NCBI GenBank assembly: GCA_009885955.1
Contig: VFJS01000002.1
Location: 248,001 to 312,000, forward strand
Reading direction: 5' to 3'
Origin: Spirochaetia bacterium
GTDB lineage: Bacteria > Spirochaetota > UBA4802 > UBA5550
Length of the DNA stretch: 64,000 bases
Shown in pieces: positions 55,145-64,000 of this stretch; the stretch's first letter is position 1; each line of letters begins with the position of its first letter. The translations under genes and the position numbers were made by a program. The notes beneath the pieces were generated by a model. The model made no database searches and had not been told where the DNA came from. It saw nothing but the letters and a program-made list of their open reading frames with translations.

Positions 55145-56311
55145 TTATTTCTTGAGCATTTTTTTAAATGAACCGTCCGCTATTTCAGGTTCCGGTTTCA
55201 GTATGGAAAGCCCGTATCTTTTTGAGAGTTTATCCAGGGAGGAACTGAGCGACCCGGGGTCCATTCCCGAGGCAAGGGCAAAGGGCCCTGCCAGCGCATT
55301 CATTCCCGCAACCTGAGCCTGGTCAATGTCCTGTGCCGATTCTGCAATCCCTTCCTTGAAGACCTTTACGGCTTCATTCAGAATAACCGCAATGAAATCT
55401 CCAGGTGTTATTTCCGAAGTTTCCAGGGTCATATCTATTAATGCCTTGCCCGAAGACCAGTCGTATATTCCCCTGCCGGTCTTCATGCCAAGCTCTTTTT
55501 TCTCCATCCGTTCATCCAGGTACCTGCCGGGCCTGTATTCCGGAGAAAGGGTCTTCTCATAGTACTTCATCCCGTGATATACGATATCAAGACCCACATA
55601 ATCAAGGAGCTCAAAAACACCCATGGGCATGCCCAGTTTTTTCTGTACCGCATCTATGGCATCGGGCTTAATTTTCCCCTCGTCAAGAATGGCGCTTAAC
55701 AGCGGCTGCACCGGCCCGTTTATCCTGTTTACGATGAACCCGGGCCTGTCTTTCAGAACCCTGACGGGAATTTTTTTTATTATCTTTGTAATTTCATAAA
55801 GGAGGTCCACAGTTTCACCGGATGTTTCCCGGCCGAAGATGACCTCCACAAGCCTCATCCTGTTGGGCGGATTGAAAAAATGCATCCCTGCAAACCTGGA
55901 TGGATTCCTGACCACGGATCCTATTTCCGTAATGCTCATTGTGGATGTATTGGTTGCAAGAACAGTATCCTCCGGCACATTGTCGGACACTTCCTTAAAT
56001 ATAGTTTTTTTCAGATCCATTATCTCGGGGATTGCTTCAATAACAATATGGGCGCCCCTGACAGCCTCCTTTATGTCAGTGGCTGTCTTTATCCTGCCCA
56101 ATGTCCCGGCAGCCTCATCCTTTGTTATTTTCCCCTTTCCTGACAGTATCCCCAGGCTCTCTCTGATTTTATCCAGCCCTTTATCAAGAAATTCCTGCTT
56201 AATGTCCCTTATTGTCACTTCGAATCCCGCAGCAGCGCATACCTGCGCTATGCCGTGACCCATGGCGCCGGAACCAAGAACTGCAATTTTTTTTACCTCT
56301 TTTACATTCAT
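55145..56311 (-). CDS. 3-hydroxyacyl-CoA dehydrogenase
   Basis: A 388-residue NAD-dependent enzyme: Rossmann motif VLGSGAMGHGIAQVCAAAG, catalytic region ATNTSTMSITEI and HFFNPPNRMRLVEVI with the catalytic His, then the helical C-terminal half (GFIVNRINGPVQPLL) duplicated in part (about 290-375). It is longer than the usual 280-residue single-domain type because of this second C-terminal domain. The ATG at 56311 has GTGAGG 6 bases upstream; the GTG at 56323 is inside that site. Confidence 0.92.
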   Translation of the reverse strand: MNVKEVKKIAVLGSGAMGHGIAQVCAAAGFEVTIRDIKQEFLDKGLDKIRESLGILSGKGKITKDEAAGTLGRIKTATDIKEAVRGAHIVIEAIPEIMDLKKTIFKEVSDNVPEDTVLATNTSTMSITEIGSVVRNPSRFAGMHFFNPPNRMRLVEVIFGRETSGETVDLLYEITKIIKKIPVRVLKDRPGFIVNRINGPVQPLLSAILDEGKIKPDAIDAVQKKLGMPMGVFELLDYVGLDIVYHGMKYYEKTLSPEYRPGRYLDERMEKKELGMKTGRGIYDWSSGKALIDMTLETSEITPGDFIAVILNEAVKVFKEGIAESAQDIDQAQVAGMNALAGPFALASGMDPGSLSSSLDKLSKRYGLSILKPEPEIADGSFKKMLKK

Positions 56312-56513
56312 GCAGAACCTCACTTTTATATAATATTCTAACTTATGTAAAGGCCCCTCTAAAAATCAGAACTAGTCGCATGTCATACCGTCAGGATTAA
56401 AATTTATTGTATGCACAATCTTTATGGTATCTGCAATTAATTTAATTTCAATCATTTTTTATCAATGCCGGAATATAATTTTCTTTTTTTATCATACAAT
56501 CACCTGTTAAATA

Positions 56514-57518
56514 TTATTGAAATGATGTATCCCTGTAAGACTCATTATACTTCTCTTCTAATAGGATTAAAAACGGGACAAGGTCTTCAATTATAATATA
56601 ATGAGCCAGGGATACAATAGCAGCCCCGGGGTCTGTGTTTATCGCAACAATGATACCGGAATTTTTCATGCCGGCCACATGCTGGGGAGAGCCTGATATG
56701 CCGCATGCCACATAGAGCTTCGGCGACACGGTTTTGCCTGTTATCCCGACCTGGCGCCCGTAAGGGAGCCAGCCCATATCGCAAACCGGCCTTGACGCCC
56801 CCACTGCTGATTTCATGAAAATTCCCGAAATTCTTTCAATCAGGCCGATATGTTCAATATTCCCGATGCCCCTCCCTGCGGATATGATTACTTCAGCCTC
56901 ATCGAGTTTAAATGACCCGGCCTCTTCACTGATGATATCATTTAAAAATAAGCCGGAAGGCTCATAATCAAATTTTATCACCGTCACCGCTGCAGAGTCT
57001 GGTATGCATTTCCCTGTCTCTTCGCATTGCGCATATGACCCCGGGAGCATGGTAAGGACACACCGTTTCTCAAGGGATGAAACCTCCACGGTTACCCTGC
57101 CGCCGAAAATATTCCGTCTGAATGAAAGCATTCCGCCGTTATCGGTGAATGATTCGATTCCGGTTATGCACGAAGCCCCTGTTTCAGCTGCCAGGGCTGA
57201 AGCAACAGCACTTCCGGTAACCGAATGGATAAAGCAGATAAATAACGGTTCGAACCTGTTTATCACTTCCTTTACCGCCTTCTGCAATACCTCGGGGTTC
57301 ATCAGCCCGAGGTATTTGTTTTCAACGGCTATGATATCTATCCCGTAATTTTTACCAATGGATTCCGCCTCAGGAGATATTCCGCTCCCTGGAACAACAA
57401 GGGCCATGCGGTGAAATCCTGTGCTGATGAACTGCCTCCCGAATTCCAGCAGTTCATAGGCCGACTGCAATATCCTGCCGTTGAACGTTTCAGCTATCAG
57501 GAGTATATCATATATCAT
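56514..57518 (-). CDS. etfA: Electron transfer flavoprotein alpha subunit
   Basis: A 334-residue FAD-binding subunit that takes electrons from acyl-CoA dehydrogenases. The C-terminal FAD domain has SAGRGIG (about 212-218), VGASRPVCDMGWLPYGRQVG, YVACGISGSPQHVAGM and NTDPGA. The start overlaps the etfB stop by 4 bases (ATGA). A gap of 190 bases to the downstream dehydrogenase is AT-rich. Confidence 0.94.
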   Translation of the reverse strand: MIYDILLIAETFNGRILQSAYELLEFGRQFISTGFHRMALVVPGSGISPEAESIGKNYGIDIIAVENKYLGLMNPEVLQKAVKEVINRFEPLFICFIHSVTGSAVASALAAETGASCITGIESFTDNGGMLSFRRNIFGGRVTVEVSSLEKRCVLTMLPGSYAQCEETGKCIPDSAAVTVIKFDYEPSGLFLNDIISEEAGSFKLDEAEVIISAGRGIGNIEHIGLIERISGIFMKSAVGASRPVCDMGWLPYGRQVGITGKTVSPKLYVACGISGSPQHVAGMKNSGIIVAINTDPGAAIVSLAHYIIIEDLVPFLILLEEKYNESYRDTSFQ

Positions 57519-58294
57519 AAAAAAGATTTCTCATGGAGGATTTGCAGCAGCTTCTCCGCCTTTTCGCTCCTTGTCCCTTCTATGACAATCCCCCGGGAAA
57601 TCTTTTCCGGATAGCAGATCGAATGAATCCTTTCACGGGCCGCCGCGATTGATGTTCCTTCATCATTGACAATTTCAATTTTCTGATATTTCGCGCGCAG
57701 CTTGTTGGAGAGGGATGGATATCTCGGCATGTTTATCCCTGACTGAATGGCCAGGAGCGCCGGGAGTTTGAGCCTGTAGAGGGCCCTCATTCCGCCTTCA
57801 ATTTCAGATTCAACATCTATGCAGGCCCCCCGTATATCCAGCGCCTCCCTTACAACAGATGCGGCAAAGGGGATATTCAACAGGGCTGCGGTCATGGGGC
57901 CCACCTGCCCGTTCATGAGGTCTTCTGACATGACCCCGGTAAAAATAAGGCTGTACCCCCTTGGGGCAGCAAAGGAAGATAAAATTGAAGCTTTCTGAAA
58001 GGGCGTAATATATCCGCCATTCTCAACATGAAAGCGGAAAGCGGAATCAGCCCCTTTTTCAAGGCCTTTTTTTAATATTGCCCCTGCCCTTTCAGGCCCC
58101 GCGGAGAGGATGTCCACTACGGTTCCGGGATTCTCTTCTTTAATCTTCACAGCCTCTTCCAGGGCATATTCGTCATACATGTTCATGCGGAACCCATGGC
58201 CGCCGGATGGCCTTACCCAAGTATTATCGAAGTCAATTTCCGGCTGGGTGCCGCTGCACACTACCTCTTTTACACAGACAAGAATTTTTATCAT
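57515..58294 (-). CDS. etfB: Electron transfer flavoprotein beta subunit
   Basis: A 259-residue subunit with the family opening KILVCVKEV, then MNMYDEYALEEAVKIKE and the LPALLAIQSGINMPRYPSL stretch near residue 185. It binds AMP in the ETF heterodimer and is the first gene of the etfBA-dehydrogenase-SDR-kinase series. Confidence 0.94.
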   Translation of the reverse strand: MIKILVCVKEVVCSGTQPEIDFDNTWVRPSGGHGFRMNMYDEYALEEAVKIKEENPGTVVDILSAGPERAGAILKKGLEKGADSAFRFHVENGGYITPFQKASILSSFAAPRGYSLIFTGVMSEDLMNGQVGPMTAALLNIPFAASVVREALDIRGACIDVESEIEGGMRALYRLKLPALLAIQSGINMPRYPSLSNKLRAKYQKIEIVNDEGTSIAAARERIHSICYPEKISRGIVIEGTRSEKAEKLLQILHEKSFL

Positions 58295-58457
58295 TCTATT
58301 TTCAACTTGTACATCAGATCTGAATTTTTACTGGTTTTATAAAAATATGTATACCACAAACTCTTATGCTGTCAACCCGTTTATTCTTTATATAATATTC
58401 AGCTCTTTCCGGAATGTTGGGAAATATAGATATTTATAGACTTATCTTTGGAAATAT

Positions 58458-58680
58458 TGCCCTCACCCCCGGCCCCTCTCCCGGAACAGGGAGAGGGGTG
58501 CTATTTATATTTATAATTCATTAATTATATATTTGTATGACCTCTTGATGCCACTTCTTCAGGGTAGAAACTGTTTATTGTTAAATGTTTTAGAAAAAGA
58601 TGATTATTAAAAAGTATTACAGATATATATAAAAACCATCGCCCTAATGGGAGAGGGTGCGCGGAGCGCGGGTGAGGGCA
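58458..58680. repeat. MITE-like element with inverted GC-rich ends
   Basis: The left end TGCCCTCACCC (58458-58468) is the exact inverse of the right end (58670-58680). Next to the left end is a perfect 10-bp hairpin CCCCTCTCCC/GGGAGAGGGG (58473-58482 with 58489-58498); the right end has GGGAGAGGG at 58649-58657. The 130 bases between are AT-rich with no ORF. It sits between divergent etfB and the acyl-CoA dehydrogenase. Confidence 0.65.
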
Positions 58681-58867
58681 TCAGTTTTATAAGAATGAAA
58701 ATATATTGCTTCCAAACATTTCGGAATGAGCATAATAATCAAATTAATAGTTGACCTTTTTATTCAGAGAATTAATTTAAATACAGGCATATCTATGGTA
58801 TTTCTGCAGTGTGATTGATAGGTGTCTGCAGTGAATTTGATTCATAATACATTACAAGGAGAATGGT

Positions 58868-60085
58868 ATGGATTTTTCTTTATCAGATAAAATTACAATT
58901 ATAATAGAGATGATAGATGAATTCGTGGAAAATGAACTGATACCCCTTGAAAGGGAATATCTCACCGGTTCCTATGAAAAATTGATCCCCGTACTTGATG
59001 AAAAACGGAATTTGGTGAAAAAAATGGAACTCTGGGCGCCCAATCACCCGGTTGAATATGGCGGCATGGGCCTTGACCTCATGGACCATGCTCTGGTCTC
59101 AGAGGCGCTGGGGAGGTCACCGATGGGGCATTATGTTTTCGGATGCCAGGCCCCCGATGCAGGGAACGTTGAAATTATTCATAAATACGGCACCGGCAAA
59201 CAAAAGGAAAAATACCTGAGGCCCCTTATTGACGGGAAAATCCGGAGCTGTTTTTCCATGACCGAGGTTGATATGCCGGGCTCCAACCCTGTTATGCTGG
59301 AGACAACGGCAGTCAGGGAGGGCAATGACTATGTGATCAACGGGCAGAAATGGTATTCCACGGCCGCCGACGGGGCAGACTTTTCAATTGTCATGGCCGT
59401 AACAAATCCAGATGCCCAGCAGTACCTGCGGGCCAGCATGATTATCGTCCCCTCATCAACCCCCGGATTCAACCGCGTCAGGAATATCCCGGTCATGGGC
59501 CATGAAGGGAGCGGATACTTCAGCCACAGTGAAATTTTATTCCAGTCATGCCGGGTGCCGGTAGAAAATCTTCTCGGCCCGGAAGGCCAGGGTTTTGTCA
59601 TAGCACAGGATCGTCTTGGCCCCGGCAGGATCCACCACTGCATGAGATGGCTCGGCATCTGCAAGAGGTCCTTTGACCTCCTGTGCACCAGGGCCAACAG
59701 CCGGGTCATATCACCGGACGGGAAAACCCTTGCGTCAAAGCAGATCATCCAGTCGTGGATAGCGGATTCCGCAGCAGAGATCCAGGCTGCCAGGCTCATG
59801 ACCCTCCATGCAGCATGGATGATAGAAAAGGAAGGGGCCAAAACGGCAAGGGACGATATTTCCATGATAAAATTCACCGTTGCCAATACCCTTCAGCATG
59901 TCATAGACAGGGCGCTCCAGGTCCATGGGGGCCTGGGGATGACCGATGATGCAATCCTGGCATTTTTCTACCGCCACGAAAGGGCTGCGAGGATTTATGA
60001 CGGCGCCGATGAAGTCCATAAGATGTCAGTTGCAAAGCGGATCCTCAGGAGCTATGAAGGCACGAATAGATATACCTTCACATAG
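58868..60085 (+). CDS. Acyl-CoA dehydrogenase, ACAD10/11 type
   Basis: A 405-residue flavoenzyme. The parts FGCQAPDAGNVEIIHKYGT, SCFSMTEVDMPGSNP, DRLGPGRIHHCMRWLG and DGADEVHKMSVAKRIL are those of the ACAD10/11 subgroup. ACAD10/11 act together with an APH-type kinase on 4-hydroxyacyl-CoAs, through a 4-phosphoryl intermediate that is removed to leave an enoyl-CoA. The kinase is a separate gene here, at 53.2 kb. The ATG has an AAGGAGAATGG site. It reduces ETF, whose genes are divergent upstream. Confidence 0.92.
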   Translation: MDFSLSDKITIIIEMIDEFVENELIPLEREYLTGSYEKLIPVLDEKRNLVKKMELWAPNHPVEYGGMGLDLMDHALVSEALGRSPMGHYVFGCQAPDAGNVEIIHKYGTGKQKEKYLRPLIDGKIRSCFSMTEVDMPGSNPVMLETTAVREGNDYVINGQKWYSTAADGADFSIVMAVTNPDAQQYLRASMIIVPSSTPGFNRVRNIPVMGHEGSGYFSHSEILFQSCRVPVENLLGPEGQGFVIAQDRLGPGRIHHCMRWLGICKRSFDLLCTRANSRVISPDGKTLASKQIIQSWIADSAAEIQAARLMTLHAAWMIEKEGAKTARDDISMIKFTVANTLQHVIDRALQVHGGLGMTDDAILAFFYRHERAARIYDGADEVHKMSVAKRILRSYEGTNRYTFT

Positions 60086-60161
60086 GAATGAAGGAACAAA
60101 TGGTCCCTGGATGCGGCATGTGAAGATTCATTGCGAACACCCCGGGGGAGGATAAAAAATT

Positions 60162-61613
60162 ATGATGACTCCAAAAGAATACATTGATAGTATAAAGAAA
60201 CTTGATCTCACCGTGTACATGTCCGGCAGGCGCCTGGAGAACATAACTGAAGACCCGGTTCTCAGGCCATCCTTGAATGCTGTTGCAGCCACATATTCAT
60301 TGGCGCAAAACAGCGATTTTGAGGATTTACTTACGGCAACATCACACATAACCGGGAAAAAAATTAATCGTTTCACCCACATCCATCAGAATTCTGAAGA
60401 CCTTGTAAAAAAAAGCAAAATGGGGAGATTGATTGGCTCGCAGACAGGGTGCTGCTTTCAGAGGTGCGTCGGAATGGATGCCCTGAACGCCCTCTCAATC
60501 ACTACCTATAATACCGACAAAAAGCATGGGACGGAATATAACAGGCGGTTTTTAAAGTTTCTTGAATATGTCCAGGAACATGACCTTGTATGCGACGGCG
60601 CCATGACTGACCCCAAGGGAGACAGGTCCCTCCCCCCGCACAGGCAGAAGGATCCGGATATGTACCTCCGGATTGTTGATGAAAATAAAGATGGCATTTT
60701 TGTACGGGGAGCAAAGGTCCACCAGACCGGCGCGGTGAATTCCCATGAAATTATTGTCATGCCTACCATCTCGATGCGCGAAGAGGACAGGGATTATGCC
60801 GTGGCATTTGCCGTGCCGAGCGATACGAAGGGGATTACCTATATCATAGGCCGCCAGTCGTGCGACACCCGGAAGATGGAAGGCGGCCTTATGGACCAGG
60901 GCAATCTCTTCTTCGGCGGTCATGAGGCAATGATAATTTTCGATGATGTCTTTGTCCCCAATGAAAGAATTTTTATGCTCAGGGAATTTGATTTTTCCGG
61001 TGAGCTTGTTGAAAAGTTTGCCTCATACCACAGGCAGAGCTATGCATGCAAGGCAGGCGTAGGCGATGTCCTCATTGGAGCAGCCCAGACAATTGCTGAA
61101 TATAACGGCGCTGAAAAGGCATCCCACATAAAGGACAAGATCATCGAAATGAACCATCTGAACGAGACCATTTTCTGCGGCAGCATAGCCTGCGCAGCTG
61201 AAGGCCACAGGGAGCCAAGCGGTACATACATGGTGAATACCCTTCTGGCCAATGTTCACAAACAGAATGTCACAAGGTTCCCCTACGAGATTGCAAGGCT
61301 TGCCCAGGACATTTCCGGCGGGCTGATGGTTACCCTGCCGTCGGAAAAAGATTTAAAATCTCCCGTAACCGGCGCATTGATTGATAAATATCTGAAAGGG
61401 AATGAGAACACCTCAACGGAAAACAGGATGAGGATTCTGCGGCTTATTGAAAATATAACGCTGGGCTCGGCAGCCGTAGGCTACCTGACTGAGTCAATGC
61501 ATGGCGCAGGGTCTCCCCAGGCCCAGAGGATCATGATATCCAGGGAGGTGAATATCAGGGAAAAGCAGAAAGTTGCGAAGAGGCTCTGCGGCATCAGGGA
61601 GAATGAAAAATAA
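60162..61613 (+). CDS. 4-hydroxybutyryl-CoA dehydratase/vinylacetyl-CoA isomerase-like protein (HpaB family)
   Basis: A 483-residue enzyme of the 4-hydroxyphenylacetate 3-monooxygenase fold. CFQRCVGMDALNAL (98-111) and YHRQSYACK (289-297) supply Cys 98, Cys 102, His 290 and Cys 296, the four probable ligands of the [4Fe-4S] cluster that marks true 4-hydroxybutyryl-CoA dehydratase (AbfD) and that the flavin monooxygenases lack. It converts 4-hydroxybutyryl-CoA to crotonyl-CoA through a ketyl radical. It lies 76 bases after the acyl-CoA dehydrogenase. GGGAGG lies upstream of two adjacent ATGs. Confidence 0.88.
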   Translation: MMTPKEYIDSIKKLDLTVYMSGRRLENITEDPVLRPSLNAVAATYSLAQNSDFEDLLTATSHITGKKINRFTHIHQNSEDLVKKSKMGRLIGSQTGCCFQRCVGMDALNALSITTYNTDKKHGTEYNRRFLKFLEYVQEHDLVCDGAMTDPKGDRSLPPHRQKDPDMYLRIVDENKDGIFVRGAKVHQTGAVNSHEIIVMPTISMREEDRDYAVAFAVPSDTKGITYIIGRQSCDTRKMEGGLMDQGNLFFGGHEAMIIFDDVFVPNERIFMLREFDFSGELVEKFASYHRQSYACKAGVGDVLIGAAQTIAEYNGAEKASHIKDKIIEMNHLNETIFCGSIACAAEGHREPSGTYMVNTLLANVHKQNVTRFPYEIARLAQDISGGLMVTLPSEKDLKSPVTGALIDKYLKGNENTSTENRMRILRLIENITLGSAAVGYLTESMHGAGSPQAQRIMISREVNIREKQKVAKRLCGIRENEK

Positions 61614-61621
61614 ATAGTATG

Positions 61622-63424
61622 CTATTTATTTTCCTTTTCATAAGCATCAAGGATCTCCCACCTGGAGAATATTTTTTCTATTGCACCATTGATACTATTG
61701 ATTTCATTTTTCAGCATTGAAGCATCGGAACCCCTTTTCTGATAAAAAGTAGGGTCGGAAAGAGTTTCAAATATTTCCCTTTTCCTGTTTTCCATTACCT
61801 CAATGATGCCCGGAATTTCCTTAAGTTCATTTTTTTCCTTCATGGAGAGTTTTGTTTTAACTTTCTGAACTTCCTTTTTCCCCTTATCAACCGGGGAATT
61901 ACTGTTTTTCTTTTGATCCGGACTTCTACTGGCAAGCCACTCATCATATCCGCCTGCGTATTCATTAACACTTCCATCTGCATCAAAGGCAAAAACAGAA
62001 TTTACTATATTATTGACAAATGTTCTATCGTGGCTCACGAGCAGAAGTGTGCCTTCATAATCAAGAAGAAGTTCTTCAAGAAGTTCAATTGTTTCTATAT
62101 CAAGATCATTCGTGGGCTCATCCATCACGAGAAAGTTAAACGGCCGCGTGAAAAGCTTCGCAAGCATGATCCTGTTTTTTTCACCTCCGGAAAAAGTTTC
62201 CGCTTTCATATCAGCCATGGATGGAGGAATAAGAAAATCCTGGAGGTACCCTATGATATGTTTTTTCTTTCCATTGAAATCTATGATTTCCCTACCTCCC
62301 ATGACATTTTCTTTCACAGAAAGTTTCGGATCAATTTGATTCCGCAGCTGGTCATAATACACAATCTGTATGCCGGAACCTGTTTTAACAGTACCGGAAT
62401 CGGGCTGCAAATCATTCAGAAGAAGCTTTATGAGCGTGCTTTTGCCGCAACCATTGGGCCCGATAATTCCAATTTTTGCGCCCCGGACAATTCTGGCTGA
62501 AAAATTCCGGATTATTTTTACCGAATCATAACCGAAAAAAATATCTTCAGCCTCGATAATCATTTTACCGGATATATCGGCTCTCTGGAGCTGCATTCTT
62601 ACACTGCCAGGGACTTCACGCCGCTCTGACCTTTCATTTCTCATTTTCTTTAAAGCGCTCACCCGCCCTTCATTCCTGGTACGCCTTGCTTTGATCCCCT
62701 TGCGAATCCAGACCTCCTCTGCAGCCAGTTTTTTGTCGAATAAGGCATTGAGAGTCTGTTCAGATTCGAGCCATGCCTCTTTTCTTTCAAGAAAAGTCTT
62801 GTAATTGCACTTCCAGTCGTAGAGCTTACCGCGGTCCAGTTCAATGATCCTGTTGGCGATCTTCTGCAGAAATGACCTGTCGTGAGTCACAAAAAATATT
62901 GTTTTCCTGTACCGCAGCAGAAAATCCTCGAGCCATAGAATCGAATCTATATCGAGATGATTCGTCGGCTCATCGAGCAGGAGGATATCAGGATCGCAGA
63001 CAATTGCCCTTCCAAGGAGAACCTTCCGTTTCATCCCGGCTGAAAGATTTTCGAAGGAGAGAGTTTCATCGAGTTTCAGAATAGAGCAGATCCTGTCAAT
63101 TTCATGAGTTTGGTTATGGTCAGGGGAATTTCCGGGATAACCCCGGTTCATCAAACCCGCTGCTATCACTTCATGAATCGTGCCCTTAAGATCAGAAGGG
63201 ACCTCCTGCCGGAGTATGGATGTCACCACTCCCTTTTCGCGGATGATGTCCCCGGAGTCAGGTTCAATTTCTCCATTTATCATTTTCATCATGGTGGATT
63301 TTCCTGCCCCGTTTCTGCCGAGGAGGCATATCTTTTCACCCTCGTGTATCTGGATGTTTATCCCGTCGAACAGAGGCGCAGAACCAAAATGCAGAACAAG
63401 ATTTTGTATATTTAACAGTGCCAA
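61622..63424 (-). CDS. ABC-F family ATPase, Uup type
   Basis: A 600-residue soluble protein with two ABC ATPase domains and no membrane part. Domain 1: GRNGAGKSTMM (36-46), LLLDEPTNHLDIDS and THDRSF. Domain 2: GPNGCGKSTLI, FSGGEKNRIMLAKLF and MDEPTNDLDIET. A charged linker (about 245-305) and a Lys/Glu-rich C-terminal helical extension (about 525-595) match Uup, which acts on ribosomes or branched DNA. A TTG at 63424 with GAAGGA 6 bases upstream gives MALLNIQNL, the normal start of the family; the frame to 63508 adds an atypical tail. Confidence 0.9.
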   Translation of the reverse strand: MALLNIQNLVLHFGSAPLFDGINIQIHEGEKICLLGRNGAGKSTMMKMINGEIEPDSGDIIREKGVVTSILRQEVPSDLKGTIHEVIAAGLMNRGYPGNSPDHNQTHEIDRICSILKLDETLSFENLSAGMKRKVLLGRAIVCDPDILLLDEPTNHLDIDSILWLEDFLLRYRKTIFFVTHDRSFLQKIANRIIELDRGKLYDWKCNYKTFLERKEAWLESEQTLNALFDKKLAAEEVWIRKGIKARRTRNEGRVSALKKMRNERSERREVPGSVRMQLQRADISGKMIIEAEDIFFGYDSVKIIRNFSARIVRGAKIGIIGPNGCGKSTLIKLLLNDLQPDSGTVKTGSGIQIVYYDQLRNQIDPKLSVKENVMGGREIIDFNGKKKHIIGYLQDFLIPPSMADMKAETFSGGEKNRIMLAKLFTRPFNFLVMDEPTNDLDIETIELLEELLLDYEGTLLLVSHDRTFVNNIVNSVFAFDADGSVNEYAGGYDEWLASRSPDQKKNSNSPVDKGKKEVQKVKTKLSMKEKNELKEIPGIIEVMENRKREIFETLSDPTFYQKRGSDASMLKNEINSINGAIEKIFSRWEILDAYEKENK

Positions 63425-63724
63425 TTTTTTTCCTTCTATGCGTTTAAAAGTAAATTCACCGATTAGCCATCTATACCTGAGCTGGTTTTGAGCAGAATAG
63501 CGCTTCACGATGAAAGATTTAATCTGAGATGTTTACGTCAAGAAGAAAAAATTAAACATTAAGATTCATGGGAGGGATATTCGAAATTAAAAAAATACAT
63601 TCTGATTTTTTTTCGATTTTCCAGATCACATTTTCTCATTTAATAGTCTATTATTGAAAATTTTAATATTTTAAAGATGTCAAAAAATTATGGAATAAAA
63701 AATTTATAGCTTCAATCGTCCCCA

Positions 63725-63767
63725 GCTTTGCACATCGCGCCCTTTTTTAGGGCGCGATGTGCAAAGC
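63725..63767. terminator. Perfect 19-bp hairpin
   Basis: Bases 63725-63743 (GCTTTGCACATCGCGCCCT) pair without mismatch with 63749-63767, with a 5-base T loop. No T-run follows on either strand. It is 151 bases downstream of the katG stop and may terminate or protect that transcript. Flanking bases 63768-63880 are richer in G and C than usual, with no ORF recognised. Confidence 0.6.
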
Positions 63768-63918
63768 CCGAGAAGCGACAGCGACGAAACGGCTGCGTTG
63801 TGTTGTGCGACGCTGTTTGCCCTTGTATCGCCTGCTGGGAACATGTTGTGAAAGTACTGTGTCAACAAGTCATCCCATTCATTGAATTACGATCCAGAAA
63901 CTCTCGAAACCCCTTTTT

Positions 63919-64000
63919 TTATAAACGGTCAAGGTCGGAACGATCAGCGTTCATCACCTTGTTCCATGCTGCCGCGAAGTCCTGCATGAACTTCTCCCTG
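63919..64000 (-). CDS. katG: Catalase-peroxidase C-terminus (partial)
   Basis: Only the last 26 codons or so are in the window. They read REKFMQDFAAAWNKVMNADR followed by SDLDRL and a stop, which matches the end of KatG (FVxDFVAAWxKVMNLDRFDL type). KatG destroys hydrogen peroxide with heme. Assignment rests on a short but distinctive stretch. Confidence 0.72.
   Translation of the reverse strand, partial: REKFMQDFAAAWNKVMNADRSDLDRL

Noticed and set aside
60162-61613. 4-hydroxyphenylacetate 3-monooxygenase
   Set aside because: The Cys/Cys/His/Cys cluster ligands are present, and these mark the dehydratase branch of the family.

Overview
The window reads as a chromosomal segment of an AT-rich Gram-negative bacterium, most probably a member of the Spirochaetota. 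This is inference from gene content: relaxed spirochaete-type lipoboxes, a UPF0164/PorV-like outer-membrane protein, a two-helix HAMP-type membrane protein, and housekeeping genes without close proteobacterial arrangement. No 16S rRNA is present to settle it.

Layout. 1-10.4 kb (minus strand) is a housekeeping block: a partial phosphohexomutase, secA, hflX, a DUF192 protein, an exported beta-rich protein, rph, a UPF0164-like protein, an unrecognised protein and nadA. A tRNA-Asn follows at 10.56 kb. 10.7-36.3 kb is a strongly AT-rich accessory region devoted to the cell envelope. It holds a cNMP-binding membrane protein, a zincin, a HAMP-like protein and, at its centre, a 12.5-kb minus-strand gene run (27.9 to 15.4 kb). 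That run encodes six large exported paralogs, one divergent lipoprotein relative, a protein with C-terminal MORN repeats and a lone sCache_2 protein. I interpret the paralogs as a diverged MACPF (perforin-superfamily) family: the MORN member keeps a nearly canonical Y-G-S-H-Y-V signature, and the other seven carry C-G-x at the same place plus six shared cysteines. A 12-A homopolymer sits exactly where the lipoprotein and MORN reading frames meet. Beside the run lie a collagen-like protein, a DUF2723 glycosyltransferase, a DsbC-like isomerase, small lipoproteins and a GAF/HD-GYP phosphodiesterase.

36.5-43.2 kb (plus strand) returns to metabolism: an iron-sulphur protein, a methyltransferase, a thiolase, a fused enoyl-CoA hydratase/3-hydroxyacyl-CoA dehydrogenase and a membrane methyltransferase. 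A tRNA 3'-half remnant and a diguanylate cyclase of different codon style sit at 43.3-44.7 kb, followed by small genes (DUF3820, a 51-residue cysteine protein, an ankyrin fragment).

45.5-61.6 kb is a catabolic region. livKHMGF (branched-chain-type ABC importer) runs directly into lutABC (lactate/hydroxy-acid oxidation). Upstream of these lie etfBA, a 3-hydroxyacyl-CoA dehydrogenase, an SDR and an APH-family kinase. Diverging from them are an ACAD10/11-type acyl-CoA dehydrogenase and a 4-hydroxybutyryl-CoA dehydratase-like enzyme. Together these suggest import and beta-oxidation of hydroxy acids, including 4-hydroxyacyl-CoAs. The window ends with an ABC-F ATPase, a strong hairpin and the 3' end of a katG-like gene. 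No CRISPR array, rRNA or complete transposase was seen. No ORF or clear signal was recognised in 37616-37955, nor in most of 12888-13291, 27998-28292 and 63425-63724.
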